Shown here in pieces: positions 26,281 through 33,732 of a stretch of DNA of 56,289 nt (the stretch's first letter is position 1; the number at the start of each line of letters is the position of its first letter). A model generated the notes under the pieces. It made no database searches and was not told the DNA's origin. It saw only the letters and a program-made list of their open reading frames with translations. The translations under genes and the position numbers were made by a program. The stretch spans positions 1 to 56,289 of the forward strand of contig CAJMHI010000005.1 of NCBI GenBank assembly GCA_905213155.1, read 5' to 3'. Source of the DNA: an uncultured Acidaminococcus sp. (GTDB lineage: Bacteria; Bacillota; Negativicutes; Acidaminococcales; Acidaminococcaceae).

Positions 26281-26571
26281 TTATTTCATCAATTTCTGCA
26301 ACGTTTCGCAGAGTTCATCCACCACCGTGTCATCGCCGGCACGGATATCTTTGGCCACACAGTTATGAATATGGTCTGCCAGGAGCTTTTTGTTAAACGC
26401 ATTGAGACCGTTAGAGATGGCACTGACCTGCGTCAGGATATCCACGCAGTACCGATCCTCTTCCAGCATCCGTTTCACGCCCCGCACCTGCCCCTCAATC
26501 CGGTTCAGCCGCGTGATCAGATCCTGATATTTTTTGCTGTCCTTGTCCCGCATTGTCTTTTCGTGCATCAT
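26281..26571 (-). CDS. csoR: CsoR-type copper-sensing repressor
   Basis: All-helical DUF156 repressor of 96 residues. Its ligand set is C42, H67 and C71, with the same 25- and 4-residue spacing as Cys36-His61-Cys65 of Mycobacterium CsoR, and a Tyr just before the first Cys as there. This argues for Cu(I) sensing rather than the formaldehyde (FrmR), nickel (RcnR) or persulfide (CstR) branches. A GGAGGT site lies 9 bases before the ATG. No copZ, copA or other copper gene is next to it. A palindrome over its own -10 suggests it represses itself. Confidence 0.88.
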   Translation of the reverse strand: MMHEKTMRDKDSKKYQDLITRLNRIEGQVRGVKRMLEEDRYCVDILTQVSAISNGLNAFNKKLLADHIHNCVAKDIRAGDDTVVDELCETLQKLMK

Positions 26572-26585
26572 AATACAATACCTCC

Positions 26586-26602
26586 GTTACGTATATTGTA
26601 AC
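26586..26602 (-). promoter_or_regulatory. Candidate CsoR operator
   Basis: Inverted repeat GTTAC, 7 bases, GTAAC, overlapping the predicted -10 and directly touching the GGAGG ribosome-binding site of csoR. Its position suits autorepression. It is AT-rich rather than the GC-rich type known for many CsoR sites. Confidence 0.5.
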
Positions 26603-26622
26603 GAAAAAAAACAGATTGTCAA
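26595..26622 (-). promoter_or_regulatory. Predicted csoR promoter inside the ileS terminator
   Basis: TTGACA (26617-26622) and TACAAT (26595-26600) on the minus strand are 16 bases apart, both near consensus. The -35 is made of the loop and 3' arm of the ileS terminator hairpin, and the T-run forms the spacer. Confidence 0.75.
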
Positions 26623-26637
26623 GAAAGACAATCTGTT
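26603..26637 (-). terminator. Terminator of ileS
   Basis: On the minus strand AACAGATTGTC (26627-26637) pairs perfectly with GACAATCTGTT (26610-26620) around a 6-base loop and is followed by a run of Ts. It starts about 28 bases after the ileS stop. Confidence 0.9.
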
Positions 26638-26664
26638 TTTTTCTATCATACCAAGTGTTCCAGA

Positions 26665-29466
26665 TTATTCCAAAGCTGCGCAGCATTTTGCGCACAGTTC
26701 AGGATGCTCCGGATTTTGTCCCACCGTAGTGCTGTGGGTCCAGCAGCGTTGGCATTTTTCCCCTTCGGCGGCTTCCACCAAAACCTTCAGGTCTTCCCGC
26801 CCGGTGCTTTCTCCCACATCCCCTACACCTTCATGGAGTGCAGCCTGGGAGACAATCAAAAGCGTAGCCAGATCTTTTTCTACTGCCTGCAAATCTTTGT
26901 AGGCGTCTCCGGTCGCATACAGTTCCACCTTGGCGTCCAGGGAGTTGCCAATGGTCTTATTCCGACGGGCCACTTCCAGGACTTTCGTAATTTCGCTGCG
27001 GACAGCAAGGAAGGCATCCCATTTTTCCTGCAGTCCTTCTTTTTCGTATTCCGGATGGGGTTGCGGCCAAGGCAGCATTTGTACGCTCTTGGGCGCACCC
27101 GCCGGTTTATTCATGTACGCATAGACTTCTTCCATGGTAAAGGCCAGGACAGGCATCAGCATAACCATCAGTTCTTCCAGGATCTGGTACATGGCCGTCT
27201 GGGCAGAACGGCGCCCTTTGCTGTCCTTTTTGGACGTATACAGCCGGTCTTTGATGATATCCAGATAGAAAGCGCTCATATCCACCGTGCAGAAATTGTG
27301 GATGGCGTGGAACAATACATGGAAGTCATAGGCTTCATAGGCATCGGTTACCGCTTTCTTCAAAGCCTCAAAGCGCATGAGCGCCCATTGGTCCAGTTCT
27401 TCCATTTCTGCAAAAGGAACTTTTTCGCTCTCATAATCAAAATCAGAGGTATTGCCCAGAATATACCGGATAGTATTCCGTACCTTACGGTACGCTTCTG
27501 CCAGCTGCTTTAAGATCACAGGAGAAATCCGCACATCCTGTTTGTAGTCGGAAGAAGCCGCCCACAGCCGGACAATATCTGCGCCATACTGGGAGATGAC
27601 TTCCTGGGGAACCACTACGTTGCCCAGGGATTTACTCATCTTACGCCCTTCCCCATCCAGCACGTAGCCGTGTGTCAAAACACTGTCATAAGGAGCCCGG
27701 CCGGTTACAGCCACACTGGTGAGCAATGAGCTTTGGAACCAGCCGCGGTGCTGGTCGCTTCCTTCCAGGTACATGCTGGCAGGCCACTCCAGTTCCGGAC
27801 GCACTTTGCATACGCCCATATGGGAAGAACCGCTGTCAAACCACACATCCATAATGTCCTTTTCCTTGCGGAAATGGGTGCCGCCGCACTTGGGGCACTT
27901 GGTGCCTTCCGGCAGGAGTTCTTCTGCCGTGTGGTTCCACCAGGCATCGGAGCCTTCTTTTTCAAAGATAGAAGCAATTTTTTCAATGGTGGCTTCGTTG
28001 ATTAACGGCTCCCCGCAATCCTCGCAATAGAAAATGGGAATGGGCACGCCCCAGACTCTCTGCCGGGAAATACACCAGTCATGCCGGTCAGCCACCATGT
28101 TATGAATCCGCTGCTCACCCCAGGTAGGAATCCATTGCACATTTTCAATGGCCTGCAGTGCCTTGTCACGGAACCCGTCCACCGAACAGAACCACTGTTC
28201 CGAAGCACGGAAAATAATGGGATTCTTGCAGCGCCAGCAGTGGGCGTACTGGTGGTGGATATTCTTTTTGCCTAATAGCGTATTGGTTTCTGCCAGGTGT
28301 TTAATCACAAGACCGTTGCTGTCAAAGACAAATTTACCCTTTAGCAGTTCCCCTGCTTCGTCCGTAAAGCAGCCTTTTTGGTCCACTGGGCATAGAATGG
28401 GCAGATTGTATTTAAGACCGGTCAGATAGTCCACGTCCCCGTGTCCAGGAGCCGTATGCACGCAGCCAGAACCGGATTCCAAGGTGACATAGTCCGCCAG
28501 TACGACGAGGGATTTCCGGTGATTATATTCCGGGAAAGGATGTTCACATTCCATGTATTCCATATCCCGGCCTTTGGTGGTGCCCAGCACCTTGCCAAAA
28601 GTTACGCCGCATTCTTCTGCCACTTTGTCCACCAGATCCGCGGCCATAATGAGAACTTCCCCGTTATATTCCACCCAGGCATAGTCAAAGTCCGGGTTAA
28701 GGGCAATGGCATCGTTAGCGGGAATGGTCCAGGGCGTCGTGGTCCAAATCACCATATAAGCTGCTTTACCCTCTGTGCCCGCCGGCCGCTTACCGTTATC
28801 CTTGCTCAGGGGGAATTTTACGTAAATGGTCGGGGTTTTCTGATCAGCATATTCAATTTCTGCTTCCGCCAGGGCCGTTTCGCAATGAGGGCACCAATAA
28901 ACCGTCTTTTTGCCTTTATAAATATAGCCTTTATTGGCCATGGCACCAAAGACACGGATCTGTTGCGCTTCAAAATGCGGATCCAAGGTTACATAGGGAT
29001 GATCCCAGTCCCCCAAAACACCCAGCCGCTTAAAATCTTTCCGCTGGGTATCAATCCATCCCAGGGCATACTCCCGGCACATTTTCCGCAACGCCACGGC
29101 GGACAATTGATGCCGGTCCACGCCGGTGGCTTTCAGGCAGGCATGCTCAATGGGCATACCGTGCGTATCCCAGCCAGGGACATAAGGAGTGTCATAGCCC
29201 TGGGCATATTTGTACTTCACAATAATATCCTTCAGTACCTTATTCAAAGCATGGCCCATATGGATATTCCCGTTGGCATAAGGAGGCCCGTCATGCAGCA
29301 CAAACTTTTTATGGCCTGCGTGCAATTTTTGTTTTTCCCCATAGATATCGTTCTTGTACCAGAAATCCAAGAGCTCTGGTTCCCGCTGGGGCAGCCCTGC
29401 CCGCATAGGAAATTCCGTCTGGGGCAAGTTCAATGTGGCACTGTATTTATCTTCTTTTTTACTCAC
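26665..29466 (-). CDS. ileS: Isoleucyl-tRNA synthetase
   Basis: Charges tRNA-Ile and edits mischarged valine. From the GTG at 29466 it has 933 residues, a normal bacterial size. HIGH appears as GNIHMGHA near residue 60. The CP1 editing domain is about 200-400. KMSKS is GRKMSKSLGNVV near residue 595. The C-terminal zinc finger has CQRCW and CAKCC (about 900-925). The start follows GGAGGTGTCGAC, and the longer frame would run into the T-box terminator. Transcribed alone from a strong promoter through a T-box leader. Confidence 0.97.
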   Translation of the reverse strand: MSKKEDKYSATLNLPQTEFPMRAGLPQREPELLDFWYKNDIYGEKQKLHAGHKKFVLHDGPPYANGNIHMGHALNKVLKDIIVKYKYAQGYDTPYVPGWDTHGMPIEHACLKATGVDRHQLSAVALRKMCREYALGWIDTQRKDFKRLGVLGDWDHPYVTLDPHFEAQQIRVFGAMANKGYIYKGKKTVYWCPHCETALAEAEIEYADQKTPTIYVKFPLSKDNGKRPAGTEGKAAYMVIWTTTPWTIPANDAIALNPDFDYAWVEYNGEVLIMAADLVDKVAEECGVTFGKVLGTTKGRDMEYMECEHPFPEYNHRKSLVVLADYVTLESGSGCVHTAPGHGDVDYLTGLKYNLPILCPVDQKGCFTDEAGELLKGKFVFDSNGLVIKHLAETNTLLGKKNIHHQYAHCWRCKNPIIFRASEQWFCSVDGFRDKALQAIENVQWIPTWGEQRIHNMVADRHDWCISRQRVWGVPIPIFYCEDCGEPLINEATIEKIASIFEKEGSDAWWNHTAEELLPEGTKCPKCGGTHFRKEKDIMDVWFDSGSSHMGVCKVRPELEWPASMYLEGSDQHRGWFQSSLLTSVAVTGRAPYDSVLTHGYVLDGEGRKMSKSLGNVVVPQEVISQYGADIVRLWAASSDYKQDVRISPVILKQLAEAYRKVRNTIRYILGNTSDFDYESEKVPFAEMEELDQWALMRFEALKKAVTDAYEAYDFHVLFHAIHNFCTVDMSAFYLDIIKDRLYTSKKDSKGRRSAQTAMYQILEELMVMLMPVLAFTMEEVYAYMNKPAGAPKSVQMLPWPQPHPEYEKEGLQEKWDAFLAVRSEITKVLEVARRNKTIGNSLDAKVELYATGDAYKDLQAVEKDLATLLIVSQAALHEGVGDVGESTGREDLKVLVEAAEGEKCQRCWTHSTTVGQNPEHPELCAKCCAALE

Positions 29467-29719
29467 GTCGACACCTCCAATAAAAATAAGCCCCGCCCCC
29501 GAAGGGACGAGACTTTGCACCCGTGGTACCACCCTCATGACAGCAACGCTGCCACTTTCTATGAGATAACGGTCATAACCCGGGGTCTTTTACTCCTCTT
29601 CAAAGACCGGCTCCAGAATGATCTTCCCTTTTCCCTCTCCTGCCCGGGCTTCCACCGCCCCCGGGTCGCTGTACCGAAAGAAAAGCTACTGTTTCTGTCA
29701 TTGCCTGTTGCAATTTGTA
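29467..29719 (-). promoter_or_regulatory. T-box riboswitch leader of ileS
   Basis: The leader has the T-box core GGGTGGTACCACGG at 29521-29534. It is followed by a terminator stem (AGTCTCGTCCC, TTCG, GGGGCGGGGCTT) and a T-run ending about 15 bases before the GGAGG site. A stem I region lies upstream, with a likely ATC (Ile) specifier in GAAGATCATT near 29615. Uncharged tRNA-Ile would pair with the specifier and the T-box, favour the antiterminator and let ileS be read. This is the largest gap between genes in the window, and the leader fills most of it. Confidence 0.95.
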
Positions 29720-29725
29720 GCCCTT

Positions 29726-29754
29726 ATTATACACTTCTTCCCCAGTTCCGTCAA
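29726..29754 (-). promoter_or_regulatory. Promoter of the ileS T-box transcript
   Basis: TTGACG (29749-29754) and TATAAT (29726-29731) on the minus strand are exactly 17 bases apart. The start would be near 29719. No clear terminator for the upstream gene is seen between 29755 and 29844. Confidence 0.85.
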
Positions 29755-29844
29755 CGGAGAGAAAAGGGATTTTGCGCTATTTAAGCCAGGATTTTTGGCA
29801 AGTTGGCGGAATGCTGATATAAAAAGGGACGCCCATTGCAAGAA

Positions 29845-32454
29845 TCAAAAGATCCAGGAGAGCACTTTAGATATTAATTTGAAAATCCCCCATAGCATAA
29901 GAAAATAAAGCACGCCTCCTGCAATTTTCACAGGTAAGGATTTTACATTCTCTTGGTGCTTTTTCGTTTTGATATCGCTATCAATTTGTTGATTCTTTTT
30001 ATCAAGAAGATCCTTTGCCTCTTGAACCCCGGCGTCAGCGGCTATTTGCAGGTAAGTTTTACCATAATTAATTTCTTTGGAGTCTTTCCCGTGCGCAATT
30101 AAAAAGCTGCCCAGGTAATAAGAACTTCTTGCGTAGTAAGAGTCTGGAAGATAAGGGCTGTGAGGCCCTTTCATAAAGAGCGTTGTGAAATATTGTGAAG
30201 CTTTAGATAGAAAGGATGGGTCTTCCTCTTGATGCATCCATAAATAATACCCAGCATAATATGCACTCTCGGGGCATATATCTAAATTCGATGCGAGTTC
30301 AGTTTCTACCTGATTATCATATTTCTCGTGAGCAGCGACAACTTCCTCTCCCCTAAAAATACCCTTTGCTTTTACGTCATGACCAGATCTTTTCCGCAAC
30401 AAATCCAGAGCCAACGCTTTATTACTGTCCAGATTTTCTTGGATCTGATAGATTTCTTCAAAATTCTGGGCCTCTTTATTTCCACGGCTCCCTAAAACCT
30501 GATAAAATTTTCTTCTTTGATTTTCGTCCTTTATATGTAGGGTAACTTTCCCTTCCGGATCAACGCAATATTTTTCCAAAAGCAGCGCCGCCTCTTCATC
30601 ATGCGCATCCATGAGGGAATAGATAATTTCCTCCGCTTTAGTGAAATTTTCCTCTTTTTCGTACAACACGCAACGGAGCCGGTCCACCTGCCAATTCTCT
30701 TTTGGGTCAAGCAGTGACACGATATCTTTAATCAGCTGCAAAGTCTCGCCTTTACTATCCTCTTTTTGGAGTATTTCTTCAAGGCAGGTAATATCCTTTG
30801 TCTCAACAGGCCTTTTGTTTTTTAAAGCTTTTTCCAAATATTGCAGCCCGGTATATGTATGCCTAGCAATGTTGAATTCTTTTCCTTCATACCCATTTAA
30901 ATATAGCCTGGCAACTGCATAAGCTACTTCCGGGTTTGTCTTAGTATCCCCCAGCCATTGCCTTTTTTCCAATTGCTTTATTATATCTTCTACACCAGGA
31001 ACAACTTTGTTTCTGATTAATATTTCCTCGAATTTATCATAATCTCGGGGAACTTCGCACATTCCATTCAAATAGAAATTCGCCACGTACAGCGTTGTCG
31101 TTTTGTCTTCAAAGGTCCGCTCCGAAAGTTTTTTTATTGTACGCCTGGCATCATTTTTATCCCCCCGCTCATATAGTGGCATAATAATATCTCGTAAAGC
31201 AGGCGTATATTCCTTTTTCACAGCTTCGTCTTTAAGCTTTTGAATCAGCTCCTTGCGCTCATTGTCGGGGTCATCGTCATTTTTCGTTATTTCTGCCAGC
31301 CAAACACTTTCTTCGTAAGCAACTTTTCCTGTTTCATCTAAAGGACGTGCCATTTCTAATAAATAATACCCAAAGTTACGATGTGTAGAATAAAATTCCT
31401 GATTCTTCCCCTTTCTCAAAAACCGCAATCCCAAAGAGATGCGAGTATCCAGTACACCTCCCTCAGCCTCTTTTATCTTATCAAGCGTCAGCTCCGCTCT
31501 ATCTTCTTGGGATAGCGAATCAAAGGAAAAGAAGGAAGCGTATCCTTCATAAATGGCTTTCTCATGGAAAACATCCAGGTCTTCTGCAATCTGGTCCAAC
31601 ACTTTTTGCTCAGTTTCCGTGAAATACTTCTTGAAACGATAGACTCTCTGGTATTCAGGGTCCGATTGGAGAATTTCAATAATGGTGTCTCGAGCCACTT
31701 GCTCAGGGAGAAGCCCTTCCTCCATATTATTCAAGCGACTTTTCGCTTTATCATAATCCAATGGCTTAATTACGATAGGCAAGCCGAAAATCTCAGGGGC
31801 AATTATTAGCGCCATATCATTAGCCGCATCAAATAATGCATCCTGGATCATCAATAAAGGTTTTCCTGATTGATAAATCTTATCCTTTATTTTCCCAACG
31901 CTCAGTCGATCCATAGCATTCCCCAAGAAATTGACAAGGCTGTGTCCTGCTCCGATTGCCAGATTCATGCCTTCTGCCGTGAGCATGCCCTTCACTGCAC
32001 CCTCAATTCCAAAGCCGCCCCCTACGACCCGGCCTCTTGTATCTTTGCGTCTTTCCCGAGCGCGTTCATTATCAGATAGGTTTCGTTCCAGTTGGCTATA
32101 AACATCTAAAAGTTCTTCGCAGTCGTCTTCTAAATAATGGAAGCACCCTTTGTCCCGCAGCGTATTATAAAGAGAATTTTGATCATAATCGTATATCCCT
32201 TTGGAAATGCATTGTTTTACCGTATATTGGATAATTTCTTTTATGGGCCTGGCGAACCAAGTTCTGTCAATATCTCCCCCGGTCAATTGGATAGCATTGA
32301 CAACACGATCCAAGTCTTTCCTGAAATAATAATCCCAAAATATTGCGCGCTGACCAAAAACAGCATACGCCAGGCACTGTCTCCGAAAGGCATTGTATTC
32401 CAAATATGCATCTGGAATTGTAATGGTCTTGTCAGCAATACTATATTTTTTCAC
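29845..32454 (-). CDS. Large uncharacterised repeat protein with glycine-rich segment and C-terminal membrane anchor
   Basis: I do not recognise a named family. From the GTG at 32454 (AAGGGG about 10 bases upstream) it has 869 residues; the frame stays open 28 codons further. Order of parts: a helical N-terminus (about 1-150) rich in Tyr, Cys and Arg; a Gly/Ala-rich stretch (about 155-195: RVVGGGFGIEGAVKGML, then AIGAGHSLVNFLG) that could insert in or line a membrane; a long alpha-helical region (about 250-830) with SEL1/TPR-like units such as AYAVARLYLNGYEGKEFNIA and LQIAADAGVQEAKDLL; then one transmembrane helix at the very C-terminus (IAGGVLYFLMLWGIFKLI). It would be a tail-anchored protein facing the cytoplasm. 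It lies beside an Rpn nuclease gene and a type I R-M system, so a defence or stress role is possible but unproven. Confidence 0.75.
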   Translation of the reverse strand: MKKYSIADKTITIPDAYLEYNAFRRQCLAYAVFGQRAIFWDYYFRKDLDRVVNAIQLTGGDIDRTWFARPIKEIIQYTVKQCISKGIYDYDQNSLYNTLRDKGCFHYLEDDCEELLDVYSQLERNLSDNERARERRKDTRGRVVGGGFGIEGAVKGMLTAEGMNLAIGAGHSLVNFLGNAMDRLSVGKIKDKIYQSGKPLLMIQDALFDAANDMALIIAPEIFGLPIVIKPLDYDKAKSRLNNMEEGLLPEQVARDTIIEILQSDPEYQRVYRFKKYFTETEQKVLDQIAEDLDVFHEKAIYEGYASFFSFDSLSQEDRAELTLDKIKEAEGGVLDTRISLGLRFLRKGKNQEFYSTHRNFGYYLLEMARPLDETGKVAYEESVWLAEITKNDDDPDNERKELIQKLKDEAVKKEYTPALRDIIMPLYERGDKNDARRTIKKLSERTFEDKTTTLYVANFYLNGMCEVPRDYDKFEEILIRNKVVPGVEDIIKQLEKRQWLGDTKTNPEVAYAVARLYLNGYEGKEFNIARHTYTGLQYLEKALKNKRPVETKDITCLEEILQKEDSKGETLQLIKDIVSLLDPKENWQVDRLRCVLYEKEENFTKAEEIIYSLMDAHDEEAALLLEKYCVDPEGKVTLHIKDENQRRKFYQVLGSRGNKEAQNFEEIYQIQENLDSNKALALDLLRKRSGHDVKAKGIFRGEEVVAAHEKYDNQVETELASNLDICPESAYYAGYYLWMHQEEDPSFLSKASQYFTTLFMKGPHSPYLPDSYYARSSYYLGSFLIAHGKDSKEINYGKTYLQIAADAGVQEAKDLLDKKNQQIDSDIKTKKHQENVKSLPVKIAGGVLYFLMLWGIFKLISKVLSWIF

Positions 32455-32554
32455 TATGTTCCAACCCCTTTTCCCCAATATTTCTGATTCTTTCTTTATT
32501 CTACTATTTTTGTCCCCCCCGACAAGACATTTGTACACTGTATCTATGATAGCA

Positions 32555-32593
32555 ACAAAAAATGACTTTTGTCATGTAAAAGACAAAAGTCAT
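32555..32593 (-). terminator. Terminator of Rpn gene copy A
   Basis: ATGACTTTTGTC and GACAAAAGTCAT form a perfect 12-base-pair stem with an 8-base loop, followed on the minus strand by a run of Ts. It starts 18 bases after the gene's stop. Confidence 0.85.
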
Positions 32594-32610
32594 AAAAGTT
32601 GTCGTTTATT

Positions 32611-33465
32611 CTATTTTATTTCCATCCCATGTTCCTTAGCGATCTGGCGGATCTCTTCTTCCGACAGACTTGTCCATTGGGAGATCTTGGTAAGAGGCAT
32701 ATGGTCTTTTAGCAGATTTACAGCAGTGTCTTTTCTTCCCTCTCTCCTACTGGTATCCATAAGGGAATTATAATCTCTGATTGCTTTTTCATTTTGCTCA
32801 TAGGCATACCAGAGGTTTTTGTTGCCATGAAATAAGTCTTCGTAGTCTATCGCCTTCTTAATAGCATTATTTTTCATGGCCAGCTCCTTTCGTTCTGCTT
32901 CTGTACATTTGGGTGAAAAATACAAGAACCATGTATCCTTCCGTTTGACTTTCTTAATATCGCTGATTCGTACTTTCTCCAACTCCACGAAATGCATTTC
33001 CAGCTGCTCTGTTAATCGTTCGTGGGTTTTGATATCCTGAACAGCATACGCGTGGTGATAGTCCGGGCTTTTAAATGCTCCGTTAAAACCTAGCAGCACT
33101 ATTGATATCGTGGGTTTTAAAAACCGGTAAGCATCTCCTTGGTGAAGTTCACTGGCGTACATTCTCGCCCAGTAATACAGGCTACGCTCCTTAAGGAAAT
33201 CATGCCGGGCTACCTGAATCTCTATATCCACCTTACTCCCGTCGTTCATCTCGGCCAGGATATCCAAGATGGTCACTTTCCCATGTTCAAAAGGCGGCTC
33301 CTGCTCCTTGTTGATAAACTGCAAATCGGTAAAAGCCCTGTCACCCGTCCGTTCCAGGGTAGAGTTAATAAAATCCAGCGTCAGGCTTTTCTTGTTTTCG
33401 TCGCCTAAGAGGGCTTTCACGTACACATCGTTCAGGCGGTTGAAGGGGATTTTAGTTTCGTTCAT
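32611..33465 (-). CDS. Rpn/PD-(D/E)XK family nuclease (transposase-like), copy A
   Basis: Member of the Rpn (recombination-promoting nuclease)/PDDEXK_2 putative transposase family. From the ATG at 33465 (AAAGGA upstream) it has 284 residues. The nuclease site is D68 (TILDILAE) with E82-x-Q84 (DIEIQVA), the usual D...ExQ form. Rpn proteins cut DNA and raise recA-independent recombination in E. coli; related sets have been linked to phage defence. Residues 1-243 are identical to copy B at 39.8 kb, but the C-terminal tail differs (shorter, GRKDTAVNLLKDHMPLTKI). It lies downstream of hsdR with its own promoter and terminator. Confidence 0.9.
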   Translation of the reverse strand: MNETKIPFNRLNDVYVKALLGDENKKSLTLDFINSTLERTGDRAFTDLQFINKEQEPPFEHGKVTILDILAEMNDGSKVDIEIQVARHDFLKERSLYYWARMYASELHQGDAYRFLKPTISIVLLGFNGAFKSPDYHHAYAVQDIKTHERLTEQLEMHFVELEKVRISDIKKVKRKDTWFLYFSPKCTEAERKELAMKNNAIKKAIDYEDLFHGNKNLWYAYEQNEKAIRDYNSLMDTSRREGRKDTAVNLLKDHMPLTKISQWTSLSEEEIRQIAKEHGMEIK

Positions 33466-33587
33466 AAGTGGGTTCCTTTCCAGTATTATACCATAGATTT
33501 TTTGCAAAATACGGTTTTATCATACTGGACGAGGACCCTTTTTACAATACAAATTCGGAAATCAGCCTTTTCGTGCGGCGATAATGA
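32749..33587 (-). repeat. Direct repeat A (Rpn gene 5' part and upstream region)
   Basis: About 839 bases matching 40044-40882 in the same orientation at a constant offset of 7295. By eye the core from about 32853 to 33526 is identical, with scattered changes on both outer sides. It spans the first 239 or so codons, the promoter and about 120 bases before the ATG, and stops sharply at 33587. Confidence 0.9.
33485..33493 (-). promoter_or_regulatory. Predicted extended -10 promoter of Rpn copy A
   Basis: TGGTATAAT on the minus strand, 20 bases before the ATG, is an extended -10 consensus. The same sequence lies before copy B at 40780-40788, inside the shared repeat. Confidence 0.6.
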
Positions 33588-33658
33588 AACGCAATTTTAT
33601 GAGGGCATTTTTTACCCGGTTTAAAGAGCATGTTATTGCGTTATTGGTGACAATTATT

Positions 33659-33690
33659 CCCCCACCACCGGGCTTGCCCGGTGGTGGGGG
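33659..33690. terminator. Strong GC-rich hairpin downstream of hsdR
   Basis: Two perfect 15-base arms (CCCCCACCACCGGGC and its complement) with almost no loop. It lies about 45 bases after the hsdR stop and probably ends the hsdMSR transcript, though the minus-strand tail AATAATTG is not a good T-run. The plus-strand side has GGTTTTC. Confidence 0.6.
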
Positions 33691-33732
33691 CTGTGGTTTT
33701 CTGCTTGACCAAATGTCGCTGTTATATTCCGC

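Noticed and set aside
28441..29784. Plus-strand open frame of 447 codons opposite ileS and its T-box
   Set aside because: It crosses the ileS 5' end and its leader in antisense and shows no recognisable motif. Strong codon bias of ileS explains the open frame.
32611..33465. Reading the Rpn copies as a composite transposon carrying the R-M genes
   Set aside because: No terminal inverted repeats or target-site duplications were found at the repeat edges, and Rpn proteins are recombination nucleases, not classical transposases. Kept as a direct-repeat bracket only.
33588..33732. The 15-bp GC-rich hairpin as a phage or plasmid origin or attachment site
   Set aside because: Its position just after hsdR and the simple stem fit a transcription terminator; no integrase or replication gene is near.
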